This document shows positions 1-8,123 of a DNA stretch of 64,000 nucleotides, piece after piece. The stretch is from positions 62,001-126,000 of the forward strand of contig JBNKHG010000056.1 in the NCBI GenBank assembly GCA_050290225.1. Reading direction: 5' to 3'. The position numbers and the translations under genes are program-made. The stretch is from JBNKHG01 sp050290225 (GTDB taxonomy: Bacteria; Pseudomonadota; Gammaproteobacteria; Pseudomonadales; Cellvibrionaceae). Positions within the stretch are counted from its first letter, which is position 1; every line of letters begins with the position of its first letter. The notes below the pieces were generated by a model, which saw only the letters and a list, made by a program, of their open reading frames with translations, was not told the origin of the DNA and ran no database searches.

Positions 1-18
1 AACAAGCTTGTTGAAAAA

Positions 19-495
19 ATGGTTTTACTCATAAGAAGTGTGAACAAAAGAGAAGCCAGAAATATTGTTTGGTGGCTTGACAAGAGAAAAGATAGTGGCG
101 CAGCCCCATACCTATATTTAAGAGTCTTATTTTTAGCCAAGTCTGGAAGAAGAAATGACACCTTTGAGGCATACGAGCTTGCCAAACTAACAGCAAGGCT
201 TGATGAAATTCGCTGTAACAATGAAGAATCCAAAAAAGCGAAAATAAAGTATGAAAGCGGATATTGGTTGCCGTTTGAGCTGGCCATTTCAAAACGAAGC
301 GAAACACACAAAAAAGCTGACCGTGTTTGGGCCTATCATTATGAACAAGAACAAAAAGACCGCCCAATAGCACAGTGGGTTTGCACCAACAATTACGAAT
401 CAAAGTATGATATTAGCCAGGCTATGCCGGATAATGAATGGCAAGAGAAACGAAGTGATTACCGTGTCAATTACTTTTCAGGTTCGTTCATGTAA
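19..495 (+). CDS. Hypothetical protein, possibly 5'-truncated by the window edge
   Basis: Encodes 158 residues that I do not recognise. It is rich in Lys, Glu and aromatic residues, with no signal peptide or membrane segment, so it is probably cytoplasmic. The frame stays open to the first base of the window and no ribosome binding site precedes the ATG, so the true start may lie outside. The DNA is clearly more AT-rich than the genes that follow, and codons such as AAA, GAA and AAT dominate, which suggests recent acquisition. No function can be given. Confidence 0.5.
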   Translation: MVLLIRSVNKREARNIVWWLDKRKDSGAAPYLYLRVLFLAKSGRRNDTFEAYELAKLTARLDEIRCNNEESKKAKIKYESGYWLPFELAISKRSETHKKADRVWAYHYEQEQKDRPIAQWVCTNNYESKYDISQAMPDNEWQEKRSDYRVNYFSGSFM

Positions 496-576
496 AGTGT
501 TTAGCGCCCAAAGAAGAGTAGACACCCTTTAGAATCCAATACATATTACCCAAAACCTGATTGATAATGGCATATT

Positions 577-1167
577 ATGATGATGCACAGAATTCAATGC
601 AAATGCGGAAACATACGCGGCCACATTCACGGCAAAGGGATTAGCAACCGGGTGAAATGTTACTGTTCCGACTGTCAAGCCTTCGCAAGGTTTTTAGACT
701 GTTCCGGTGAAGTACTGGACGCCCATGGCGGAACTGAAATCGTACAAGTGGCTCAAGCTCGTCTGGTTTTTTCTCAAGGTTTGGACCATCTTGCAGCGGT
801 AAGGCTTAGCCCGAAGGGATTGGTTCGATGGTACGCCGCATGCTGTAAAACGCCAATTGGGAACACCTTGGCCAACCCCAAAATTTCCTTTATTGGTCTT
901 ATTCACTCATCGCTTGATCATTCCATGATAGACGCGGATTTCGGAAAAAGTGTTGCTATAGTCAATGTCGATTCCGCGACAGGAGAACCCAAACCGCGAC
1001 GAAGAGGGATGCTTGGCACTATCATACGCTTTTTGGGGATTGTGCTTTCCTCGCGCATTGGAAAGCGGTTTAGAGAATCCCAGCTATTCAATGAAGCGGG
1101 TGAACCTATCGTCTGTCCAACTGTGCTTACCGCCGAAGAGGTCAAGGATTTAAAAAATGCTGTATGA
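577..1167 (+). CDS. GFA-like / DUF6151 family zinc-binding protein
   Basis: A 196-residue protein with the cysteine pattern of the GFA (glutathione-dependent formaldehyde-activating enzyme-like) fold. There is a C-x-C-G motif near residue 8, C-x-C-S-x-C near residues 28-33, and a Cys-Cys-x-Thr-Pro segment near residues 89-93. In this superfamily such cysteines bind zinc. The substrate is unknown, and formaldehyde activity should not be assumed. Three ATG codons in a row begin the frame and there is no strong ribosome binding site. It stands alone ahead of the DUF6122 gene, on the same strand. Confidence 0.75.
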   Translation: MMMHRIQCKCGNIRGHIHGKGISNRVKCYCSDCQAFARFLDCSGEVLDAHGGTEIVQVAQARLVFSQGLDHLAAVRLSPKGLVRWYAACCKTPIGNTLANPKISFIGLIHSSLDHSMIDADFGKSVAIVNVDSATGEPKPRRRGMLGTIIRFLGIVLSSRIGKRFRESQLFNEAGEPIVCPTVLTAEEVKDLKNAV

Positions 1168-1242
1168 CAAATTGCAGTTGTCACCGCTATACGGCTGGAA
1201 CAGCCTGCACCCAGCTATATAAGCCCGGCGCATACACAATTT

Positions 1243-1557
1243 ATGATCCATATCACCCTGCATTTTCTCGTCCCGGCGCTGGTGGTCACCTGCTTTTTCA
1301 GGCGCGATTGGAAACGCGCCTACCTTGTGATGGCGGCTACCATGCTGGTAGACGTCGATCACCTTTTGGCCGTGCCGATTTACGACCCAGGACGCTGCAG
1401 CATCGGTTTTCACCCGTTGCATCGATTGGCGTTTATTGGCATTTACACCGCATTAAGCCTTATCCCGAAAACCCGCTTGGTCGGCATCGGCCTGGTGATT
1501 CATATGGCGCTTGACGCTATCGATTGCCAGTTGAGCAACCAGGTCTGGTCGAACTGA
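1243..1557 (+). CDS. DUF6122 family integral membrane protein
   Basis: A 104-residue hydrophobic protein with three or four predicted membrane segments. It has the conserved motifs of the DUF6122 family: HFLVP near the N-terminus, DVDHLLA near residues 37-43, an FHPLH motif and a C-terminal HMALD motif. The His and Asp residues resemble those of YdjM/LexA-regulated membrane hydrolases, so a metal-binding role is possible but unproven. It follows the GFA-like gene by 75 bp and may share its transcript. Confidence 0.75.
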   Translation: MIHITLHFLVPALVVTCFFRRDWKRAYLVMAATMLVDVDHLLAVPIYDPGRCSIGFHPLHRLAFIGIYTALSLIPKTRLVGIGLVIHMALDAIDCQLSNQVWSN

Positions 1558-1731
1558 TCTTCCGGGTCTTCATAGAGGGTCTCCGTACAACCCCTCCTCT
1601 GGGATCCCGGGCCTCGCTCACGCGAAAGGTATCGAGCACCGGAATATCACAACTCCCCCAAAACCGGCCATTTGGTCTATCATAGACATCACCGTTTAAT
1701 AACACCGAAACACTGTGGACAACCCAAAACC

Positions 1732-2574
1732 ATGAAATACATTGGCGCCCATGTGTCCGCCAGCGGCGGCGTCGAAAACGCCCCCTTGAATGCCCGTGAG
1801 ATTGGCGCCCGGGCCTTTGCCCTGTTTACCCGCAACCAGCGCCGCTGGGAAGCCAAGCCCCTGAGCCCCGCCAGTATCGAGGCGTTCAAAACTAATTGTC
1901 GCAGCGTTGGCATCGACCCCGCCTTTATCCTGCCCCACGACAGCTACCTGATTAACCTCGGGCATCCGGATACGGCGGGGTTGAATAAATCCCGTGCCGC
2001 CTTTCTCGACGAGATGCAGCGCTGTGAACAGCTGGGACTGACGCTGTTGAACTTCCACCCCGGCAGCCACCTGAACAGGATTGACGAAGCGGCTTGCCTC
2101 ACGCGCATCGCCGAGTCGATCAACCTCGCCCTTGAGCAGACCCACGGCGTCACCGCCGTGATTGAAAACACAGCCGGCCAGGGAACCAACCTGGGGCACC
2201 GCTTTGAGCACCTGGCGACGATCATTGAACAGGTGGAGGACAAAAGCCGGGTCGGGGTATGCCTGGATACCTGCCACACTTTTGCCGCCGGCTATGACCT
2301 GCGCACCACGGAAAGTTGCGAGGCCACGTTTCAGGCGTTCGAGGAGATTGTGGGGTTTGGGTACCTGAAGGCGATGCACCTGAACGGTTCCAAGTCAACG
2401 CTGGGCAGCCGTGTCGACCGCCACCACAGCCTGGACATGGGTGAGCTGGGCCAGGCCGTGTTTATCTACATCATGGGCGATCCGCGCTTTGACGATATCC
2501 CCATGGTACTGGAAACCATCGACAGCAGCCGCTGGGCCGAGGAGATAGCCTGGCTCTACTCATTAGCGGCTTGA
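1732..2574 (+). CDS. nfo: Endonuclease IV (AP endonuclease)
   Basis: Cleaves DNA 5' to abasic sites in base-excision repair. The 280-residue product begins MKYIGAHVSASGG, the standard start of the family; an upstream in-frame ATG would add an atypical leader. The three-zinc-site residues are visible: His in HDSY and FHPGSH, Glu in ENTAGQG, Asp and His in LDTCHTFAAGYD, His in MHLNGSK, Asp and His in VDRHHSLD, Glu in LETID. The usual HLND(S/A)K motif reads HLNGSK, with Gly in place of Asp, and HHSLG reads HHSLD. Both changes sit beside metal ligands rather than on them. The gene ends directly in a 21-bp tandem repeat. Confidence 0.95.
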   Translation: MKYIGAHVSASGGVENAPLNAREIGARAFALFTRNQRRWEAKPLSPASIEAFKTNCRSVGIDPAFILPHDSYLINLGHPDTAGLNKSRAAFLDEMQRCEQLGLTLLNFHPGSHLNRIDEAACLTRIAESINLALEQTHGVTAVIENTAGQGTNLGHRFEHLATIIEQVEDKSRVGVCLDTCHTFAAGYDLRTTESCEATFQAFEEIVGFGYLKAMHLNGSKSTLGSRVDRHHSLDMGELGQAVFIYIMGDPRFDDIPMVLETIDSSRWAEEIAWLYSLAA

Positions 2575-2634
2575 TACACGGCCACCTAAACCTGACACAC
2601 GGTCACTTAGACCTGACGTACGGTCACTTATAGA
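2572..2634 (+). repeat. 21-bp x3 tandem repeat starting on the nfo stop codon
   Basis: Three units of 21 bp begin at 2572, 2593 and 2614. Each opens with TGA, and the first TGA is the nfo stop codon. The shared core is ACGG(C/T)CAC(C/T)TA. Because the unit is a multiple of three, the nfo frame meets further stops in units 1 to 3 (TAA, TGA, TAG, TGA). The repeat is the first part of a 455-bp interval (2575-3029) without a gene. Confidence 0.9.
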
Positions 2635-2714
2635 CGGCAATACGAGACTTCCATGCCTCCTGTCTTCCCGGCGATCAGGATGAGCGCCCATTATGACCGG
2701 TTCAGTCACGCCTT

Positions 2715-2752
2715 CCGCATCTCGCAGGGTTCAACAAAACCCTAAAATGCGG
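2715..2752. other. Interrupted stem-loop in the nfo-lipoprotein intergenic region
   Basis: CCGCAT pairs with ATGCGG and, inside it, AGGGTT pairs with AACCCT around a CAACAA loop. An internal loop of five and three bases separates the two helices. No T-run follows on the + strand, so it is not a standard terminator. The rest of 2635-3029 holds nothing I can identify; short open frames there lack ribosome binding sites. Confidence 0.5.
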
Positions 2753-3029
2753 TAGTCTCCGCTCCAATGTTCAATGGACAGGGATGTTTGCCCCCGACTA
2801 AAACCACGTCCACCATCACGGCGTGCGTATAGCGATCCTGCAAGCATACCGGCACCTGCTGTTAATAATTGCCTGGTAAATTGGCTGTACCGGGTAGCTG
2901 TATCTACAGGTGCTTGTCAATTGAGCACAGACGGCTGCCAGGGCCAAATAAGAATTGCATTCACACATACGTCACGGCGCTGTATGTCGTAGCGGCCATT
3001 GACGGATCACGACCATGAAGGGAAATCTG

Positions 3030-3998
3030 ATGACTAACTCCGTAAAAAATCTGAGCTTTGTGCTTTTCACCTCTGCATTACTGTCAGCCTGTGGCGGCGG
3101 CGGTGGCGGCTCTTCCGATAACGCTCCAACGGCGGAACCCGTCGAGTACAACGGCCTTACCACACAAGCCCCACTGACCGAAGAGAGTTCGCAAGCCTTT
3201 GTCGATGCCGCCTTGGACAACAGCACCTCGGGTACCACATCCGGTTCCGTGATCGGGGTGACCACCGAATCGGAAAGCCAATTCCCCCTGAATCAAACCA
3301 CTACCCTCTTCTACAATTTGTCCAAAAAGTATGCGGCCTCGGCACAGGATACAAACCTGACCGGCGTGGTGGTAGGTCCGGAAACCGAATCATGCACCCA
3401 AGGGGGCAGCATTACCATAACGATTGACGTCAACCAGGCCACTGGAGACTTTACCGGTGATATTGAGTTCGACAGCTGCCGGGAAGAGGGCCTGACACTC
3501 GATGGCGCAATGGACATGAGTGGTCAGATCGACGCGGCAACAGAGCAGTTCTCCGCTCCCCTGAACATTACTGTGGACAATTTCACAGTGACGGGCACAG
3601 AGATCGATACCACCATGAGCGGTTTTATCGACTGTGATTTTACCTATTTCTACAATTCCAATGTATTGGTGTGCAGACAAAACTTGGACATCCGTGACAA
3701 CACTCAGGATGAGACTTACCGCCTTGTGGATTTTGTCACACTTGCAGGACCAGGTACGGGAGGCAATGAAATGGCAATGGCTGGCACCTTCTATCACCCG
3801 GACTATGGCTACGTCGAGATCGAAACCACCGAGCCCATGACGATCGCCAGCAACGGCAACCCCGAAAGCGGCAGAATAATACTTACCGGCGCGGATTCCA
3901 GTGCGCGAATCACGTTTGTTGACAGCACAGAGTATATGCTGGAAGTGGATGCCGACAATGACACCATCTACGAGACCAACACCCTGGTCGCCTGGTAG
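3030..3998 (+). CDS. Predicted lipoprotein, unknown function
   Basis: A 322-residue secreted protein. The ATG at 3030 is preferred over 3015 because AGGGA lies just upstream and the signal peptide then starts MTNSVKNLSF. The lipobox is LLSAC, followed by a run of glycines, a common flexible spacer after the lipidated cysteine. Asp is not at +2, so outer-membrane sorting is likely. The mature part is acidic, Thr/Ser/Asp-rich and appears beta-rich, with no recognised domain. The gene ends in a tandem array that repeats in-frame TAG codons. A role linked to the neighbouring barrel or sortase genes is only possible by proximity. Confidence 0.8.
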   Translation: MTNSVKNLSFVLFTSALLSACGGGGGGSSDNAPTAEPVEYNGLTTQAPLTEESSQAFVDAALDNSTSGTTSGSVIGVTTESESQFPLNQTTTLFYNLSKKYAASAQDTNLTGVVVGPETESCTQGGSITITIDVNQATGDFTGDIEFDSCREEGLTLDGAMDMSGQIDAATEQFSAPLNITVDNFTVTGTEIDTTMSGFIDCDFTYFYNSNVLVCRQNLDIRDNTQDETYRLVDFVTLAGPGTGGNEMAMAGTFYHPDYGYVEIETTEPMTIASNGNPESGRIILTGADSSARITFVDSTEYMLEVDADNDTIYETNTLVAW

Positions 3999-4000
3999 GT

Positions 4001-4079
4001 GTAGACGAAGGCATAGACTAAGGCATAGACGCTTTGAAAGTAGACGCTTTGATAGTAGACGCTTTGATAGTAGACGCTT
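4001..4079 (+). repeat. TAGACG tandem array after the lipoprotein stop codon
   Basis: TAGAC starts at 4002, 4014, 4026, 4041, 4056 and 4071, so the units are 12, 12, 15, 15 and 15 bp. The best-conserved unit is TAGACGCTTTGATAG. All six starts are in frame with the lipoprotein stop at 3996-3998, giving a ladder of in-frame TAG codons. In another frame the array reads as an Arg-Arg-Phe-Asp-Ser repeat, which I do not think is translated. Confidence 0.9.
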
Positions 4080-4122
4080 GGATGAAGGCCGTATCCTTCA
4101 GGACCAACCGAAGCCGACGAAC

Positions 4123-4953
4123 GTGACCACAAAAAACACCCTGTCCAACATCGCCGCGCTTGCGCTTTTACTGGCATCGTTCGCCTGGCAAGCTGCCGCG
4201 GACACGCCGGTCTATGTGCGTGTTGGTGTGGACGCATCGGACTTCGGTTATAAGGAATACGAGCCGGACGGGACCGAGCTGGACCGCGAGGAGGGTTACC
4301 TGCCAGGGCTCGCGCTTTCGGCGCGTGCCTATTGGCGGGCTTACTTTGCCGAGCTGGCGCTGGATTATTCCCGCGCGGAGGTGGACTATCGCGCCGGTAC
4401 CGCATCTTCGGACATTCGCTCCGACACCCGGGAAGAAGTGCTGCAATGGCAACTGCTCGCCGGTCGCGAATGGGCCCTTGGCCCAAAGGGCATCATGGAT
4501 GTCACGCTGGGGATGGGCATGCGCGACTGGCAGCGGGATATTCAATCAACAGCCTCTGCCAGCGGTTTGCTGGAGGAGTATCACTGGAGCTTTGCCAGTA
4601 TCGGGGCCCACTATATCCACCAATTTGATGCCCGGCATCGGGCAACCATAGGCTATGAGTACCGTTCGGTCTATTCTGCGGATCTGGACGTCGAATTCAG
4701 GAGCGGTACCTTTGACGACACAACCCTGTCACAGCCTGACGGCGATGGCCGGGCCATTGTCCTGCAATGGCAATACGATTGGCGTCCGACTATAAGCTGG
4801 GTGTTGAGCGGACATTACCGTTTATGGGATATGCCCCGGAGCAAGGCCCGGGTACTTTCCCGGGATGGTGCCATCCTCGGCAGTACAGTGACAGAACCCC
4901 ACAGCGAAACCAGGGAAGTCGCGTTGAGGTTATCCCTGGAACGAAAGTGGTGA
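4123..4953 (+). CDS. Outer-membrane beta-barrel protein
   Basis: A 276-residue exported protein. I chose the GTG at 4123 because it places a clean signal peptide (K, then a hydrophobic stretch ending AWQAAA) before a mature protein starting DTPVYVRVGV. Upstream codons of the same frame run through the tandem repeat and are unlikely to be used. The mature part alternates polar and aromatic residues, as in short strands of an 8-14-stranded barrel, with segments such as YWRAYFAELALDYS and HRATIGYEYRSVYSA. It ends in a basic KW. The ligand is unknown. The start lacks a strong ribosome binding site. Confidence 0.7.
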   Translation: MTTKNTLSNIAALALLLASFAWQAAADTPVYVRVGVDASDFGYKEYEPDGTELDREEGYLPGLALSARAYWRAYFAELALDYSRAEVDYRAGTASSDIRSDTREEVLQWQLLAGREWALGPKGIMDVTLGMGMRDWQRDIQSTASASGLLEEYHWSFASIGAHYIHQFDARHRATIGYEYRSVYSADLDVEFRSGTFDDTTLSQPDGDGRAIVLQWQYDWRPTISWVLSGHYRLWDMPRSKARVLSRDGAILGSTVTEPHSETREVALRLSLERKW

Positions 4954-5077
4954 ACGTGCTAGTACTTCTTCAAGGTGATAATGACGAATATAGGTCAGTA
5001 GGCTTCGATCCGGCCTGCACCTCTGCCGATGCCCGCTTCTGCACGGACCAAATCGGTACAGTTGGAATGTCTCAAAC

Positions 5078-7204
5078 CTATTTCGACTTTTCTGGCTCGG
5101 TCACAGGCAAGGCCAGCTTGAAAACCACCCCACTGCCATCCGCCAGATTCTCCGCCGTGGCACTCCCGCCGTGAAAATCACTAACCAGACGCACAATATG
5201 CAGGCCCAGTCCCATATGGGTTTCGTGCACCTTGCCGTTATTGCCACCCTCCCTCAGCGATACCAGCGAATCGAACAACTGCTCGCGCATATTTTCCGGC
5301 AACAGGGGCCCGTCATTCTCAACCCGTAATAACCAACAGTTACCGCTGCTATTTAAACGCAGACGAATCCCTCCGCCGGGCGGGCAAAAATCGGTGGCGT
5401 TATCCACCAGTTTGTCCAGGCATTGCACCAACAGGTCAGGGGAGCCCCGGAAATCATATCCCTGCGAACTCGGCGCAATCTCCAGTGTCAGGGCTTGTTG
5501 GGGATAAATATCCCGATAAGCGTCATAGACATTTTTTAGCAATTTATCCAGCGCAAAGACTTCTCGCTCGGCACTGCGAATACTCGCCTCCACCCGACTG
5601 GCTTCACTCATCGCGCTCAGTATACGACTCAACCGTTCGGCGCCGGACTTCGCCCTTTCCCTGTAAATACCCGCTTGTTGAGGCAGCGGTTCGTGCTCCA
5701 GATTATCGAGCGAGGAACGCACTACCGCCAGCGGCGTCCGCAATTCATGGGATAGTTTGTCGGCCAGGGTTTTCAAGTAATCGGTGTAGCCCTGCAGGCG
5801 TTTTAACAGACTATAATAACTGCGGGAAAGCTCACCGATTTCATCCCCGGCTTTCGAAGAGGGCCAACGCTTGTCGAGTTCTCCGATCTGGCCGTCGCTG
5901 GCCACCGCCCCGTCGGCGGCGAGACTCAAGCGACGAATGCGCCAGGACAGCCAGCTGGCATAACCCAACAAGCCCAGTCCGGCCACCAGGGCAGCCCCCA
6001 TACTCAACAGCACCAGCCGGGTAAAGGCGCGATTGGTCAAGGCCAGGAGTGCGTCGCTGGTCTGTTCCGCGATCACCACCCCCAGTTGCTGATCGCCGAC
6101 ACCGATAATGGGCACGGCGGCGCTACCCAGCTGCCGCTCTTCCACTTGATACCAGTTACTGCCCACCCGCCCATCCAGCGCCTCCATAACCTCACTGGCG
6201 TTGTAGCGTCCCTGTTGATATTTGGGGTACTCGGGCAAGTCGACACTTTTCAGAATGGATCGGTAGAGGCTTGTGATCAGCCAGTGAGGCTGTTGGTCAC
6301 TCAGGGATCGGGAATTGTTGCTCTCAAGGGAACCCGCCGTTGCCAATTGCCAGGCGTGGGCGTCCACCACACGCAAACGCAGGCCTGGACGGGAAAATAC
6401 CGACAGTTCCTGCCTCAACAACGCCTGGCCGCTAATAAGCTGGCCCAGGCGCCGGCCGGCGCCGGCCTTTAAGAATGCTGCGGGGATATAGCTGCCGGCC
6501 AACTGATGGGGTTGACCGGTGTCGGCATTGACCACAGAAAAACCAAAGCCCTGATCGGCAAATGCAAGAGGCAGCTCCAGTTCGACCTGGTAACCATCTC
6601 CGCGCTCGCGCCAGAAACCCTTGATGTTGTATTCCTGGTAGACCCGCCCTCGGGTATCGCGTGCCACCGCCGCGATGGTGCCGGGCGCACTGGTACGCAG
6701 GGTGTAGACAAGGGGCGTCAGGTTGTCTCTACCACGTACCAACAGCAGGTGATCGCCACTGGCGACAACATCCCTGCCTGGGTGGTAATAACTGATTTGC
6801 AGGTCCTCCACTTCGGCAAACAAATACAGTCGACTACCGTAAGTACCGGCACGAAGGTTCATGGAAAAAGTCTGTGGTGGTTCTACCGGTACCGGACTGA
6901 AATGGCGCGGCTCAATGGAAAAACTGCGCCAGTCGTCGCTGTAGCCATCGACGATGGCCGCCGCAGGCAGACGGTGGGCATAGATCTGCTGCGCCAGAGG
7001 CGCCACATCACGCAGCAGTCCGGTCCGTTGCAGTAAATCCCTATCACTCCCAAGGCGGGCGGCGACCGCCTCCGCGCTCGCCGTGAGAGCGGCGGATTGG
7101 CCCTGGTGAAGGGCGGATTCCATCTCCTGGATATACTGGTAGCCCGCCCAGGGCAGACTCAAGGTCAACAGACTGACCAGCAACAGTTGCCGCCGCAGTT
7201 TCAT
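5078..7204 (-). CDS. pdsS: Dedicated sortase system sensor histidine kinase
   Basis: A 708-residue membrane kinase of the proteobacterial dedicated sortase system. It has a first membrane segment (about residues 5-22), a long periplasmic region (about 23-395), a second membrane segment (about 396-420), a HAMP-like linker, an H-box LSHELRTPLAVV with phospho-His at 486, an N-box NATDF and a GLGLHIV G-box. Residues about 84-235 (GYSDDW, LYLFAEVEDLQI, GDHLLLV) resemble a CBM9-like carbohydrate-binding fold; that is inference from pattern. It lies 30 bp downstream of its regulator. The signal is unknown, but cell-envelope or polysaccharide sensing would fit. Confidence 0.88.
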   Translation of the reverse strand: MKLRRQLLLVSLLTLSLPWAGYQYIQEMESALHQGQSAALTASAEAVAARLGSDRDLLQRTGLLRDVAPLAQQIYAHRLPAAAIVDGYSDDWRSFSIEPRHFSPVPVEPPQTFSMNLRAGTYGSRLYLFAEVEDLQISYYHPGRDVVASGDHLLLVRGRDNLTPLVYTLRTSAPGTIAAVARDTRGRVYQEYNIKGFWRERGDGYQVELELPLAFADQGFGFSVVNADTGQPHQLAGSYIPAAFLKAGAGRRLGQLISGQALLRQELSVFSRPGLRLRVVDAHAWQLATAGSLESNNSRSLSDQQPHWLITSLYRSILKSVDLPEYPKYQQGRYNASEVMEALDGRVGSNWYQVEERQLGSAAVPIIGVGDQQLGVVIAEQTSDALLALTNRAFTRLVLLSMGAALVAGLGLLGYASWLSWRIRRLSLAADGAVASDGQIGELDKRWPSSKAGDEIGELSRSYYSLLKRLQGYTDYLKTLADKLSHELRTPLAVVRSSLDNLEHEPLPQQAGIYRERAKSGAERLSRILSAMSEASRVEASIRSAEREVFALDKLLKNVYDAYRDIYPQQALTLEIAPSSQGYDFRGSPDLLVQCLDKLVDNATDFCPPGGGIRLRLNSSGNCWLLRVENDGPLLPENMREQLFDSLVSLREGGNNGKVHETHMGLGLHIVRLVSDFHGGSATAENLADGSGVVFKLALPVTEPEKSK

Positions 7205-7234
7205 AACGACGGCCCTGAACCAGGCTCGCGAAAA

Positions 7235-7927
7235 CTAATCATTGACCCAGCGATACCCCATACCATAGGCAGTCTGGATCCGGTCGAACCCGCCATCGAC
7301 AGCATTGAACTTTTTGCGAATACGTTTGATATGGGATGTAATGGTATTGTCATCCAGTACCACGTTGGCCGCATCCATCAACTGCTGGCGGTTTTTGACA
7401 TGGCCGGGGTGCCGCGCCAGGGCATGTACAATCCAGAATTCGGTAACGGTCAAATCCACAGTCTGCTGACGCCAGCTGACCGACATGCGAGCCAGATTGA
7501 GTGACAAGGCCCCCTGTTCAATCAACTCCTCTTCAACCACCGGTTTGCGCAGCGCATCCACCCGCCGAAACAGGGCGACGATACGCGCCATCATATGGGG
7601 CTGACTGATATCCTTGGTGAGGTAATCATCGGCCCCCAGGCGCAAACCGGATATGACGTCCAGTTCACTGTCCCGGGCAGTCAGGAACACAATGGGCAGC
7701 TCCGGTGCCAGGCTGCGCAGTTCGCGACACAGATCGAAACCACCCTCCACGTCGTCGCCCAGACCGATATCGATAATGGCCAGGTCCGGCAACTTCTGGT
7801 TGAACGCTGCCATAGCCTGGTTTCGATCGAGGTAATGGGATACCCGGTAACCCTGACGGGTAAAGGCATCGCGATAGTTATCGGCGATAGCCTGTTCGTC
7901 TTCCACAATGGCGATATGGCGAGCCAT
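7235..7927 (-). CDS. pdsR: Dedicated sortase system response regulator
   Basis: A 230-residue OmpR-type regulator: receiver domain (residues about 3-120, phospho-acceptor Asp53, acidic pair Glu9/Asp10, LTARDS and LTKD motifs), then a winged-helix DNA-binding domain ending GYRWVND. A small insert (GLGDDVEGG) follows the phospho-acceptor. It is the first gene of the pdsRS operon and diverges from the sortase target gene across a 196-bp spacer, so it likely controls that promoter. The target sites were not identified. Confidence 0.9.
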   Translation of the reverse strand: MARHIAIVEDEQAIADNYRDAFTRQGYRVSHYLDRNQAMAAFNQKLPDLAIIDIGLGDDVEGGFDLCRELRSLAPELPIVFLTARDSELDVISGLRLGADDYLTKDISQPHMMARIVALFRRVDALRKPVVEEELIEQGALSLNLARMSVSWRQQTVDLTVTEFWIVHALARHPGHVKNRQQLMDAANVVLDDNTITSHIKRIRKKFNAVDGGFDRIQTAYGMGYRWVND

Positions 7928-8123
7928 GGTTTGGCAATTCCTGTCTTTCCAAAGGCGTTAGCGCGACGGCAAAAGACGACTGTAAAAGGTTCCAGCCCAT
8001 CTGTCACCCCTTGCCACAATTGATCACTATTGATCAGCAAGCTGCCACCTTTGCTGCCGGGGATCGCCCCCTTGTACTGCTGTACTGGGGCTTTAACTCA
8101 GTGCAACTTCAAGGAGAAGCCCC

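Noticed and set aside
3901..4122. N-terminal extension of the outer-membrane protein through the TAGACG array, giving an RRFDS repeat peptide
   Set aside because: It has no ribosome binding site, would bury the signal peptide, and runs through the end of the lipoprotein gene. GTG at 4123 is better.
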